Positions 53,789 to 61,888 of a DNA stretch of 64,000 nucleotides are shown one piece after another. A model generated the notes under the pieces. It saw only the letters and a list, made by a program, of their open reading frames with translations. It was not told the DNA's origin and did no database searches. The DNA is from a virus, in the IMG/VR virus record IMGVR_UViG_3300023184_000028, positions 54,551 through 118,550 of that record; one strand, written 5' to 3'. The position numbers and the translations under genes were made by a program. The first letter of the stretch is position 1. Every line of letters begins with the position of its first letter.

Positions 53789-54268
53789 ATGGCAAAAAAA
53801 ATTATAAGATTAACTGAATCTGACCTAACAAAACTTATTAAGAGAGTTATTCTAGAATCGGAAGATGACATTCAACCTGATGATTTAGAATCCGGAATTA
53901 ATGTATCATCAAATGAACTTGAACAACACGCTCAAGAAGGAACGTTACCACCAATTGTTGCTAAAGTATTAAATACCCCAATCGGTAAAGAAATAATATC
54001 AAAAGTTGAAGAATATTGTTCCCAAGGACAACCTAAAGAAACAATTTTAAGTTATTTAAGAGGGAAGAGGGATGAATTTAGAAAACAAAAAAGGGAGAAA
54101 ACAAAACAAAACGCTCAAGTTCAAGAACAACTTACAATGTTGGGGGCGGTTGCATTTCTTGTTGGATTTATTCTCCTTATGCTATTATTAATTAAAATTT
54201 TTAGAGGTGGAGATGGTTGTGGAAGTTATACTGATTGGAGAAACCGAAACTTTAGTGGATATAAATAA
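53789..54268 (+). CDS. Membrane protein with prohead-protease-like leader, unknown function
   Basis: The 159-residue protein starts KKIIRLTESDLTKLIKRVILE before Ser, an RLTESDL leader that I recall from several phages of Bacteroidetes. Its ILE (residues 21-23) fits (I/L)xE cleavage. A charged helical region follows (SYLRGKRDEFRKQKREKTKQNAQVQEQ), then one transmembrane helix at about 114-137 (GAVAFLVGFILLMLLLIKIF) and a short Gly/Arg-rich tail. It is isolated between two nearly identical terminator-promoter blocks, so it forms a one-gene transcript. Lysis or membrane signalling roles are possible; neither is shown. Confidence 0.55.
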   Translation: MAKKIIRLTESDLTKLIKRVILESEDDIQPDDLESGINVSSNELEQHAQEGTLPPIVAKVLNTPIGKEIISKVEEYCSQGQPKETILSYLRGKRDEFRKQKREKTKQNAQVQEQLTMLGAVAFLVGFILLMLLLIKIFRGGDGCGSYTDWRNRNFSGYK

Positions 54269-54272
54269 AATT

Positions 54273-54299
54273 AACCCCTCCTTTAAAGAGGGGTTTTTT
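54273..54299 (+). terminator. Intrinsic terminator after the membrane protein gene
   Basis: AACCCCTC (54273-54280) pairs with GAGGGGTT (54288-54295) around a seven-base loop, with T at 54294-54299. Confidence 0.88.
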
Positions 54300-54309
54300 A
54301 TTATATTAG

Positions 54310-54318
54310 ATATTTATA
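54310..54318 (+). promoter_or_regulatory. TATTTAT-type promoter motif, histidine kinase operon
   Basis: ATATTTATA lies seven bases before the kinase ATG, ten bases after the preceding terminator. Confidence 0.5.
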
Positions 54319-54325
54319 TATACCT

Positions 54326-55933
54326 ATGAAAAAATCTCACAAAATCTATTTACTTTTATCAATTATTATAATGCTGGTTTTTTTTACAATTAAAACAATT
54401 GTTTTATTTGAAATAATGCCATCTCAAAAATGGACTAGAATTACAGAGTATGTGTGTTTTATTTTATTTATTCCACTATTTCGTTTAATTACCAAAGATT
54501 TCATTTCCAAAAGTAAAAATGTTGAATTAGGTCACGTTGAATTAGAAAATTTTATAGATAGTGCGGCCATAATATCTAAGGCGGATAGGAATGGTAAAAT
54601 AATATATGTCAATAAAAAATTTACAGAAGTTTCGGGTTGGGGTTTGGATGAGGTAATGGGTAAAGACCATAGTGTTGTTAATTCTGGTTTACATCCCAAA
54701 GAACTATGGACAGAAATGTATAAGACAACAATTAAAGATAAAAAAATATGGAATCATGTTGTCACTAATAAATCTAAGAATGGTGAATTATATTATGTTG
54801 ACACATATATTAAAGCTAGTTTTGATTTGGAAGGGAAATTAAAAGGGTTTATGTCTATTAGACAAGATGTTACAGAATTAAAAAGAAAAGAAATTGAGAT
54901 TAGAAATAGAATGGATGCGATAAATAAATCAAATGCAGTTATTGAATTTGATTTGGAAGGTAAGGTTATGTTTGCGAATGATTTGTTTTTGACAACTATG
55001 GGGTATAAAACAATAAAGGAAGGTGGTTTGGATGAAATAGTTGGTAAACACCATAGAATATTTGTTAGTGAAGAATATTCAAATTCGGAAGAATATAAGG
55101 AATTTTGGGATACCCTTAAAAGTGGTGTGTATGTTTCGGGTGAATTTGAAAGACTCTCAAAGAGTGGTGATATTGTTTGGTTACAAGCGTCATATAATCC
55201 TGTAATAGATTTTAATGGTAAACCATATAAGATTATGAAGATTGCTCAAGACATTACTAATATGGTTGAACAAAGACTGGAGATAGATAAAAAGAACTCT
55301 TATTTGGAACACGCAGCGAAGATATTAAGACACGATATGCATTCGGGAATTAATACATATATGCCAAGGGGTGTTACATCATTGGAAAGAAGGCTAAAAC
55401 CTGAAGATATTGAAACGTTGAAATTGGATGCTCCATTAAAAATGATTAAAGAAGGATTAAAACATTCACAAAAAGTTTATAAAGGTGTTTATGAGTTTAC
55501 AAATTTGGTAAAGAAAGATGCTGTTTTAACAAAAACAACTTGTAACCTTACTGAAATTCTTCACGATTATTTAAATTCAACTGCATATTCGTCTCAAGTT
55601 AAGATTGATGAACTAGTAACATTAGATGTTAATGAATCATTGTTTTGTACTGCAATAGATAACTTAATTCGTAACGGATTAAAATATAATGATTCGGACT
55701 CAAAGTTTGTTAAAATATATATGGAAGACGATTTTATTGTAATTCAAGATAATGGTAGAGGGATGACACAAAAAGATTTTGACCATTTATCACAACCATA
55801 TACGAGAAAAGAAGGGCAAAAAGAATCTGGAACGGGTCTCGGATTAAATATTTGTATTGCAATATTAAAAGAACATGGTTTTTCTATTACCTGTGAAAAA
55901 AATGAAATAGGAACTAAAATTAAAATTAAATAA
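54326..55933 (+). CDS. Membrane PAS-PAS sensor histidine kinase
   Basis: The 535-residue protein has two transmembrane segments at about 7-30 and 41-57. PAS domain 1 spans about 65-185 (AIISKADRNGKIIYVNKKFTEVSGW). PAS domain 2 spans about 195-315 (VIEFDLEGKVMFANDLFLTTMGY, then IFVSEEYSNS and WLQASYNPVIDFNGKP). An H-box region has RHDMHSGIN with His336 as phosphoacceptor. A complete HATPase domain has an N-box (AIDNLIRNGLKYND), G1 (IQDNGRGM) and G2 (SGTGLGLNI). All catalytic motifs are intact, so activity is expected. Its own TATTTAT motif lies seven bases before the ATG and the receiver gene follows 14 bases after. Sensor kinases are very unusual in phages. Confidence 0.9.
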   Translation: MKKSHKIYLLLSIIIMLVFFTIKTIVLFEIMPSQKWTRITEYVCFILFIPLFRLITKDFISKSKNVELGHVELENFIDSAAIISKADRNGKIIYVNKKFTEVSGWGLDEVMGKDHSVVNSGLHPKELWTEMYKTTIKDKKIWNHVVTNKSKNGELYYVDTYIKASFDLEGKLKGFMSIRQDVTELKRKEIEIRNRMDAINKSNAVIEFDLEGKVMFANDLFLTTMGYKTIKEGGLDEIVGKHHRIFVSEEYSNSEEYKEFWDTLKSGVYVSGEFERLSKSGDIVWLQASYNPVIDFNGKPYKIMKIAQDITNMVEQRLEIDKKNSYLEHAAKILRHDMHSGINTYMPRGVTSLERRLKPEDIETLKLDAPLKMIKEGLKHSQKVYKGVYEFTNLVKKDAVLTKTTCNLTEILHDYLNSTAYSSQVKIDELVTLDVNESLFCTAIDNLIRNGLKYNDSDSKFVKIYMEDDFIVIQDNGRGMTQKDFDHLSQPYTRKEGQKESGTGLGLNICIAILKEHGFSITCEKNEIGTKIKIK

Positions 55934-55947
55934 AAAAAAACCTACCT

Positions 55948-56385
55948 ATGATTGACTCAATTATGCTTGTGGATGATGAGGATTTATTCCATCTTGTTTT
56001 TGAAGACGCTTGTTCTTTATTAGATATAAGTTTGTCTTTAAAATCGTTAAACAGTGCTGACCAAGCCGAAAAACTTTTTAAGAAATGGTTTACCGAAGGA
56101 AATACTGAAGGTAGGCCGGAATGTGTTTTTGTGGATTTAAATATTATTGGTTCATCCTTTGATGGGATAGAACTTATTAGAAAAGTTAATTTTGAGTATG
56201 GTAATAATGTGGTGATTGGGATAATATCATCATCAAATGAATCAACAGAACAATCAAAAGCGGTTCAGGCTGGTGCTCAATTTTGGATTATTAAATCAGA
56301 TGATATAGAGCCAAGATTGGAAGAATTCAGAAAAGATTTTGATGGTTATAAAAAAAGAACGGCACCTTTTAAAGTATATAAATAA
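55948..56385 (+). CDS. Stand-alone response-regulator receiver protein
   Basis: The 145-residue protein is a single receiver domain. SIMLVDDEDLF gives the acidic pocket (Asp9, Asp10), VFVDLNI the phospho-acceptor Asp63, GIISSS the Ser/Thr switch, and FWIIKSDD the conserved Lys116. No DNA-binding or output domain follows. It lies 14 bases after the kinase gene and its stop overlaps the next ATG by one base, so the three form an operon. Phosphotransfer from His336 of the kinase to Asp63 is the obvious expectation. The output is probably a protein contact, possibly with the downstream membrane protein, which is inference. Confidence 0.88.
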   Translation: MIDSIMLVDDEDLFHLVFEDACSLLDISLSLKSLNSADQAEKLFKKWFTEGNTEGRPECVFVDLNIIGSSFDGIELIRKVNFEYGNNVVIGIISSSNESTEQSKAVQAGAQFWIIKSDDIEPRLEEFRKDFDGYKKRTAPFKVYK

Positions 56386-57059
56386 TGATTAAATTTTGTT
56401 CACAAACAAAAAAAGATTTAATTAACTTAAAAGAAACAAAAAATATTGTTTTTGAGGGTAATATTGCAAAAATGATTGATTCGGATGGTGATGATGAGTT
56501 TAATGAATATATTAATTTTTGTATTGAAAAGGATAAGGAAACAAGAAGAAAAAGATTGGATATTACAAAACAGGTTCAAAATCAAAATAAAGAGCTGTCC
56601 GACTTAAATATTGAAAACGAAAGAATCTTAGAAGAATTACAAGAAACTTTAAAAAATGTTGAGGAAACAAAAACTCATATTGAATACCAAAACAAAGAGC
56701 TGATTGATTGGAAAAATGATAATGAAAGATTAACTATAGAACTTACAAGTCAAATGAGTAAGGCTGAACTGGCAAAAATGGAAGCCGAAAGAGCTAAAAC
56801 TGATGCGGAAAACAATTTGGATGTTTTACAGAAAAAAACTCAATTTGAATTAATTAATATGATTGTTAAAATAGCCCTATCAATAATTCTTGGTGTCGGT
56901 CTCATAACAACAGGGTTATATTTGGTTTCAATATTTACCGGAAAAGAAACTCAAATTATTGGTTCTACATGGTCAAATATGTTTGGTATATTATTAACGA
57001 ATGCCTTTAGTATTGTTGGTACAATAATGGGTGTTAAATATGCCACAGAAAAAAAATAA
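56385..57059 (+). CDS. Coiled-coil membrane protein, third member of the two-component operon
   Basis: The 224-residue protein has an N-terminal ~50-residue domain (TKKDLINLKETKNIVFEGNIAKMIDSDG). A long coiled coil follows at about 55-155 (KELSDLNIENERILEELQETL), then two transmembrane helices at about 157-184 (IVKIALSIILGVGLITTGLYLV) and 197-219 (MFGILLTNAFSIVGTIMGV). No catalytic motif is seen. Its ATG overlaps the receiver stop (TAATG). By context it may be the effector or membrane anchor for the receiver. Holin-like activity is conceivable but unsupported. The gene is not followed by an evident terminator. Confidence 0.6.
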   Translation: MIKFCSQTKKDLINLKETKNIVFEGNIAKMIDSDGDDEFNEYINFCIEKDKETRRKRLDITKQVQNQNKELSDLNIENERILEELQETLKNVEETKTHIEYQNKELIDWKNDNERLTIELTSQMSKAELAKMEAERAKTDAENNLDVLQKKTQFELINMIVKIALSIILGVGLITTGLYLVSIFTGKETQIIGSTWSNMFGILLTNAFSIVGTIMGVKYATEKK

Positions 57060-57061
57060 AA

Positions 57062-57090
57062 TTGACTTATCACCGACTTACAACTATACT
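57062..57090 (+). promoter_or_regulatory. Sigma70-like promoter candidate, 5' nuclease gene
   Basis: TTGACT at 57062-57067, 17 bases, TATACT at 57085-57090. The GTG start is 41 bases on. The gap 57060-57130 has no terminator I can see. Confidence 0.45.
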
Positions 57091-57130
57091 TAATTCAGAA
57101 ACAATATTTTATCACCACACAAATGGTTAA

Positions 57131-58120
57131 GTGAAAACATTTTTAATTGACGGAAACAATCTCTACAAAATTGGATATGAGGGAGTTAGGGATTTGTTCT
57201 CAGGTAATAATCATATCGGAGGAATATACCATTTCATTAATACAATTCGGAAGTTTTTAGAAGAACAGAATTACGACAAGGTAATTGTGTTTTGGGACAG
57301 TGAGTCCAATACATCGGTTAGAAAAGAATTATACCCCAACTATAAGGCACAAAGAAGAAATGAGATGAGTGAAGACCAAGAGGAGTCCTACCTTCATCAA
57401 AGACGACGTGTAAAACAATACTTGGAAGAAGTATTTGTTAGACAATTAGAAGTTCCCAATAATGAGGCTGACGATTTAATAGCACAATACTGTAATATTG
57501 CATTAGATGAGAATATAACCATCTTTTCAGGAGATAAGGACTTTACACAGCTCATATCAGAAAGAGTCCAAATTTACTCTCCTAATAAGAAAGAATACTA
57601 TAAATTAGGCGATATGATATCACTTGATAAAGTTAATATCCCCCATCAAAATGTATTACTGACGAAGGTGTTTGTTGGTGATACGTCAGATAATATTTCA
57701 GGTATTGATGGGCTTGGTGTAAAAACTTTGGTTAAGTTATTCCCTATGTTGCAGGAGAAATCATGCACTATCACTGAAATCTTGGATAATGCACGACTTA
57801 TCCTGCAGGAAAAGAAAGTTCCAAAAATTATTGATAAAATTTTGACAGGACACTCAAAAAATGGTATACTTGGGGAAGAGTTTTATAATACAAATCTAAA
57901 GATAATAGATTTAGGAAACCCCCTCGTAACAGATGAGGCGAAAGAATTGGTGGAAGAAGTTTATAAAGAAAGAATTGACCCCACGGATAGGGGATATAAA
58001 AATCTAATGAAGATGATGATGGCTGACGGACTATTCAAGTATTTGCCGAAAGACGACAATGCTTGGATTAACTTCCTAAAACCATTTCTAAAATTAACAA
58101 GAAAAGAAAAGAAAAAATAA
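57131..58120 (+). CDS. FEN-type 5'-3' exonuclease (T4 RNase H-like)
   Basis: The 329-residue protein matches T4 RNase H / 5' flap nucleases. LIDGNNLYKIGYEG carries the first metal-binding Asp, VIVFWDSESNTSVRKELYPNYKAQR the second region with the arch-side basics, NEADDLIAQYC and ITIFSGDKDFTQLI the next acidic residues, and FVGDTSDNISGIDGLGVKTLVKLF the helix-hairpin-helix. It removes RNA primers from lagging-strand fragments and works with the polymerase and SSB. The start is GTG at 57131. A sigma70-like pair (TTGACT, 17 bases, TATACT) lies 41 bases upstream. Confidence 0.88.
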   Translation: MKTFLIDGNNLYKIGYEGVRDLFSGNNHIGGIYHFINTIRKFLEEQNYDKVIVFWDSESNTSVRKELYPNYKAQRRNEMSEDQEESYLHQRRRVKQYLEEVFVRQLEVPNNEADDLIAQYCNIALDENITIFSGDKDFTQLISERVQIYSPNKKEYYKLGDMISLDKVNIPHQNVLLTKVFVGDTSDNISGIDGLGVKTLVKLFPMLQEKSCTITEILDNARLILQEKKVPKIIDKILTGHSKNGILGEEFYNTNLKIIDLGNPLVTDEAKELVEEVYKERIDPTDRGYKNLMKMMMADGLFKYLPKDDNAWINFLKPFLKLTRKEKKK

Positions 58121-58139
58121 CCAAAAAACAAAATAAAGT

Positions 58140-58592
58140 ATGAAAGAGATGGACATTACTAAAATGGAATTTTTGTTGACACTTAACGATATTATTATCG
58201 TCCAAAGATTCTATAATGTGAGAAACTACAACCCAAGTGTGAGGAATTCTTTTGAGATTTACGACTTGATGTTTCAGATTAAAAACGAGTTGCAAAACGA
58301 CTTGAAGTGGAAGACAATTGTGTATATGATTGACAACAAATCGTTGATTGAACAAGACCCAAAAGTCATGAATACTTCTATGACTAATGAACCTGAATTT
58401 TTTAACATGTATATTAAAGTTGGGGATGAGACAATTTGTCATAGACAATTTGATGCTAAAATGTATCCACCAAAGATAAGATATACTGTGGATGTACGCC
58501 CTTACTTGAAAAGTATTCTTAAGGATTTGACTGACATTTTTTCAGAACAAAATTTAACTTATGAATATCTCGGACTTCCGCTAGAGGCTTAA
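58140..58592 (+). CDS. Conserved-looking unknown protein in the replication block
   Basis: The 150-residue protein is not recognised. It is mixed alpha/beta, with an N-terminal helix containing LLTLNDIIIVQRFYNVRNYNP and a C-terminal half TICHRQFDAKMYPPKIRYTVDVRPYL. It has no membrane segment or nucleotide-binding motif. It lies between the 5' nuclease and the replicative helicase, in the same direction and close to both, so it is probably transcribed with the nuclease. A replication accessory role is inferred from the neighbours only. Confidence 0.5.
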   Translation: MKEMDITKMEFLLTLNDIIIVQRFYNVRNYNPSVRNSFEIYDLMFQIKNELQNDLKWKTIVYMIDNKSLIEQDPKVMNTSMTNEPEFFNMYIKVGDETICHRQFDAKMYPPKIRYTVDVRPYLKSILKDLTDIFSEQNLTYEYLGLPLEA

Positions 58593-58600
58593 TATTTATT
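58592..58600 (+). promoter_or_regulatory. TATTTAT-type promoter motif, replicative helicase
   Basis: ATATTTATT lies 21 bases before the helicase ATG and overlaps the stop of the preceding gene. Confidence 0.4.
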
Positions 58601-58621
58601 TTAACACAAACACATTTTAGC

Positions 58622-60004
58622 ATGAATTCTGACAAAAATTTTAATTATTTAGGTAATACATTTCAACTACAACTTCTTAACCAAATCATTTTAGACAAGG
58701 AATTTTCTCGTTCAATAATTGATGTTACTGAGTTGAACTACTTTGAGAACAAATACTTTAAGATTATCATTCAGATGATTAAAGAGTATTATGTAAAGTA
58801 TGAATCAACACCATCGTTTGACACTTTGGAACAAATTGCTAAGTCAGAAATTTCACAAGAACTTGCGGCAAAGATTGTCTTAGATACAATTAAGCAAGTG
58901 AAAGATGCACCATTTGAAGGTGTGACATTTGTTCAGGAAAAAGCATTGAAATTCTGTAAACAACAAGAGTTACAGAAGGTGATGACAAAGGCTCAAAAAA
59001 TTATTGATGGGGGAGAGTTTGAGAATTATGATACGTTAGAGGAAATGGTTAGAGAAGCCTTACAAGTAGGCGAGGTTGACAAAGGAACTGAGGATGTGTT
59101 CCACAACCTTGAGGATGTATTAAACGACGATTTTAGACATCCAATTCCGATGGGGGTACCTTCTATAGACAAACTACTTAAAGGTGGTTTGGCGAAGGGA
59201 GAGATAGGTGTGATACTAGCCCCAACGGGAGTAGGTAAATCAACATTACTTACAAAAATGGCAAATCACGCATATAATCTTGGGTATAATGTTCTTCAGA
59301 TATTTTTTGAGGATAACCCAAAGATTATACAAAGAAAACATTTCACATTGTGGACGGGAATATCACCTGATGAATTGGCAAATCAAAAAGAAATGGTGAT
59401 GAAAAAGGTTATTGAAATTAAGGAGACACTACCAAATAGATTAATCCTTAAAAAATTACCTTCCGACACAATGACGATGTTACAGATTAAAAACCAAATT
59501 AGAAAGATGATTGCTGAGGGTAATAAAATTGATATGGTACTTTTGGATTATATTGATTGTGTTGTCCCCGACAAAAATCTTGGTGATGAGTGGAAAAGTG
59601 AAGGTTCAGTTATGAGAGGGTTTGAGGCCATGTGTCATGAACTTAATTTAGTTGGTTGGACTGCTACACAGGGTAACAGAAGTTCAATATCTTCTGAGGT
59701 CGTTACCACCGACCAAATGGGTGGCTCCATTAAAAAAGCCCAAGTTGGACACGTTATTATTTCAGTCGCTAAAACTCTACAGCAAAAAGAAATGAAATTG
59801 GCGACAATCGCTATCACAAAATCTCGTATTGGTCCCGATGGAATCATCTTTGAGAACTGTAAATTTGATAACGAATTATTGGTTATTGACACCGAAAGTT
59901 CCGTAACGTTCTTAGGTTTTGAAGAAAACAAAGAAGTACAACAAAAGAACAGAGTTAAAGAGTTATTGGAGAAGAGAAAAGAAAGAGAATCACAAAACAA
60001 ATAA
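58622..60004 (+). CDS. Replicative DNA helicase, DnaB/gp41-like
   Basis: The 460-residue protein has an N-terminal helical domain (LQLLNQIILDKEFSRSII, then YFKIIIQMIKEYY). A RecA-type core begins near residue 170 with GVPSIDKLLKGGLAKGEIGVILAPTGVGKSTLL, in which Walker A is APTGVGKST (200-208). IDMVLLDYIDCV is the Walker B strand, WTATQGNRSS the motif-3 region, and AITKSRIGPDG the Arg-finger loop. It unwinds DNA ahead of the polymerase on the lagging-strand template. T4 gp41 is 475 residues, so the size is normal. A TATTTAT motif lies 21 bases upstream. No gp59-like loader is recognised in the window. Confidence 0.88.
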   Translation: MNSDKNFNYLGNTFQLQLLNQIILDKEFSRSIIDVTELNYFENKYFKIIIQMIKEYYVKYESTPSFDTLEQIAKSEISQELAAKIVLDTIKQVKDAPFEGVTFVQEKALKFCKQQELQKVMTKAQKIIDGGEFENYDTLEEMVREALQVGEVDKGTEDVFHNLEDVLNDDFRHPIPMGVPSIDKLLKGGLAKGEIGVILAPTGVGKSTLLTKMANHAYNLGYNVLQIFFEDNPKIIQRKHFTLWTGISPDELANQKEMVMKKVIEIKETLPNRLILKKLPSDTMTMLQIKNQIRKMIAEGNKIDMVLLDYIDCVVPDKNLGDEWKSEGSVMRGFEAMCHELNLVGWTATQGNRSSISSEVVTTDQMGGSIKKAQVGHVIISVAKTLQQKEMKLATIAITKSRIGPDGIIFENCKFDNELLVIDTESSVTFLGFEENKEVQQKNRVKELLEKRKERESQNK

Positions 60005-60018
60005 ACTAAAAACGAAAA

Positions 60019-61887
60019 ATGAATAAAATGGACGCATCTCAGAAGATATTGTCTGACATTACGGTGTATATGAAATACGCCAAATTTTTACCCGAACTTG
60101 ATAGAAGAGAAACGTGGGAAGAATTAGTAACCAGAAACATGAATATGCACATTAAAAAATACCCCAAACTCGGAAGTGAGATTGTTGAGGTATACAAATA
60201 TGTGTATGATAAAAAAGTATTACCCTCAATGAGGTCAATGCAATTCGGTGGAAAACCAATTGAAATTTCTCCAAACAGAATTTATAATTGTGCTTACCTA
60301 CCTATTGACCATTTGGACGCATTTGCTGAAGCAATGTTTCTACTTTTGGGTGGAACAGGTGTTGGGTACTCAGTACAAAAACATCATGTTGAGAAATTAC
60401 CTGAAATTAGAAAACCAAACTCAAACAGAAAAAGAAGATTCTTAATTGGAGATTCTATTGAAGGATGGGCTGACGCAATCAAAGTATTGTTCAAATCTTA
60501 TTTCGGAGAACAGTTGTCAATGCCTGAGTTTGATTTCTCTGATATCAGACCAAAAGGAGCTCAACTGGTAACATCAGGTGGTAAAGCACCAGGTCCTCAA
60601 CCACTTAAAGATTGTCTACACAAACTACAAGGAATGTTAGAGGCGAGAGAAGATGGTGATAAATTAAGTCCTATTGAGGTTCATGATATGGTTTGTCATA
60701 TCGCTGACGCTGTCCTTGCCGGAGGAATTCGCAGAGCTGCTCTCATCTCCTTATTCAGTGCTGATGACCACGAAATGATTGCTTGTAAAGCGGGTGCATG
60801 GTGGGAGAACAACCCACAAAGAGGTAGAGCAAATAACTCCGCAGCACTTGTTAGACACAAAATCACTAAAGAGTTCTTCATGGACTTATGGAAAAGAGTT
60901 GAAGCTTCAGGTGCTGGTGAGCCAGGAATCTATTTCACAAATGATAAAGATTGGGGAACTAATCCTTGTTGTGAGATAGCACTTCGTTCAAATCAATTCT
61001 GTAATCTTTGTGAAGTTAATGTCTCTGACATTGAATCACAAGAAGACTTAAATAGTAGAGTTAAAGCTGCGGCATTTATTGGAACCCTACAAGCTGGCTA
61101 TACTAATTTCCATTATCTTCGTGATGTTTGGAGAAGAACAACTGAAAAAGAAGCACTTATCGGTGTATCAATGACAGGTATTGGTTCAGGTGTTGTACTT
61201 GGATACGATATGAAAGAAGCTGCGAAACTTGTTAAAGAAGAGAATTCAAGAGTTGCAAAACTTATTGGAATTAACGAATCTGCAAGAACAACAACTGTTA
61301 AACCTGCAGGGACAACATCATTGACATTGGGAACATCAAGTGGTATTCACGCTTGGCACAACGACTACTACGTTAGAAGAGTTCGTGTAGGTAAGAATGA
61401 AGCAATTTATAACTATCTACTTCAGAATCACCCTGAACTTGTTGAAGATGAATACTTCCGTCCTCATGACACCGCAGTAATCTCTGTACCACAAAAAGCA
61501 CCAGAAGGAGCAATATTGAGAACAGAAAGTCCATTCCAACTTCTTGATAGAATTAAAAAGATTACTTTAGATTGGGTTAGACCTGGACACAGAAGTGGTT
61601 CTAATACTCACAACGTATCTGCAACCGTAAGTTTGAAACCTGAAGATTGGGAATTAGCAGGAGAATGGATGTGGAATAATCGTGAATTTTATAATGGCTT
61701 ATCAGTACTTCCATTTGATGGGGGTTCATATATCCAAGCCCCTTTTACAGATTGTACTAAAGAAGAGTTTGAGCAATTATTTGCTAAACTACATACAATT
61801 GATTTATCTAAAGTTATTGAATTAACTGATAATACAGATTTAAGTGGAGAACTTGCTTGTGTTGGTGGGGCTTGTGAAATTAAGTAA
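60019..61887 (+). CDS. nrdJ: Class II (adenosylcobalamin-dependent type) ribonucleotide reductase
   Basis: The 622-residue protein fits the monomeric class II reductases. GGTGVGYSVQ is the family start motif; NPCCEIAL gives Asn315, Cys317 (thiyl position) and Glu319; Cys91 (IYNCAYL) and Cys328 (QFCNL) fit the redox pair. VKPAGTTSLTLGTSSGIHAWH is the phosphate-binding part. A C-terminal tail with Cys614 and Cys619 (ACVGGACEIK) would relay electrons. No beta subunit gene is present, which supports class II. It reduces ribonucleotides for phage DNA synthesis and needs a cobalamin cofactor from the host. It starts 14 bases after the helicase stop. Confidence 0.85.
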   Translation: MNKMDASQKILSDITVYMKYAKFLPELDRRETWEELVTRNMNMHIKKYPKLGSEIVEVYKYVYDKKVLPSMRSMQFGGKPIEISPNRIYNCAYLPIDHLDAFAEAMFLLLGGTGVGYSVQKHHVEKLPEIRKPNSNRKRRFLIGDSIEGWADAIKVLFKSYFGEQLSMPEFDFSDIRPKGAQLVTSGGKAPGPQPLKDCLHKLQGMLEAREDGDKLSPIEVHDMVCHIADAVLAGGIRRAALISLFSADDHEMIACKAGAWWENNPQRGRANNSAALVRHKITKEFFMDLWKRVEASGAGEPGIYFTNDKDWGTNPCCEIALRSNQFCNLCEVNVSDIESQEDLNSRVKAAAFIGTLQAGYTNFHYLRDVWRRTTEKEALIGVSMTGIGSGVVLGYDMKEAAKLVKEENSRVAKLIGINESARTTTVKPAGTTSLTLGTSSGIHAWHNDYYVRRVRVGKNEAIYNYLLQNHPELVEDEYFRPHDTAVISVPQKAPEGAILRTESPFQLLDRIKKITLDWVRPGHRSGSNTHNVSATVSLKPEDWELAGEWMWNNREFYNGLSVLPFDGGSYIQAPFTDCTKEEFEQLFAKLHTIDLSKVIELTDNTDLSGELACVGGACEIK

Positions 61888-61888
61888 T

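Larger units (their letters stand above)
53746..54318 (+). repeat. Duplicated terminator-promoter block flanking 53789-54268
   Basis: A 31-base block (right terminator arm, T-tract, spacer and TATTTAT motif) at 53746-53776 recurs identically at 54288-54318, 542 bases on. The left terminator arms also match; only the loops differ. The block brackets the membrane-protein gene. Confidence 0.85.

Noticed and set aside
58068-58448. 126-codon frame on the minus strand
   Set aside because: It overlaps two well-packed plus-strand genes, has no promoter motif, and its composition follows from the AT-rich opposite strand.
59635-60000. 121-codon frame on the minus strand
   Set aside because: It lies wholly inside the helicase gene, which has all expected motifs; the product is a low-complexity shadow.
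61844-61888. Upstream ATG for the DUF5522-like protein
   Set aside because: It would add residues encoded out of frame by the conserved Cys tail of the reductase; the ATG at 61889 gives the normal domain start.
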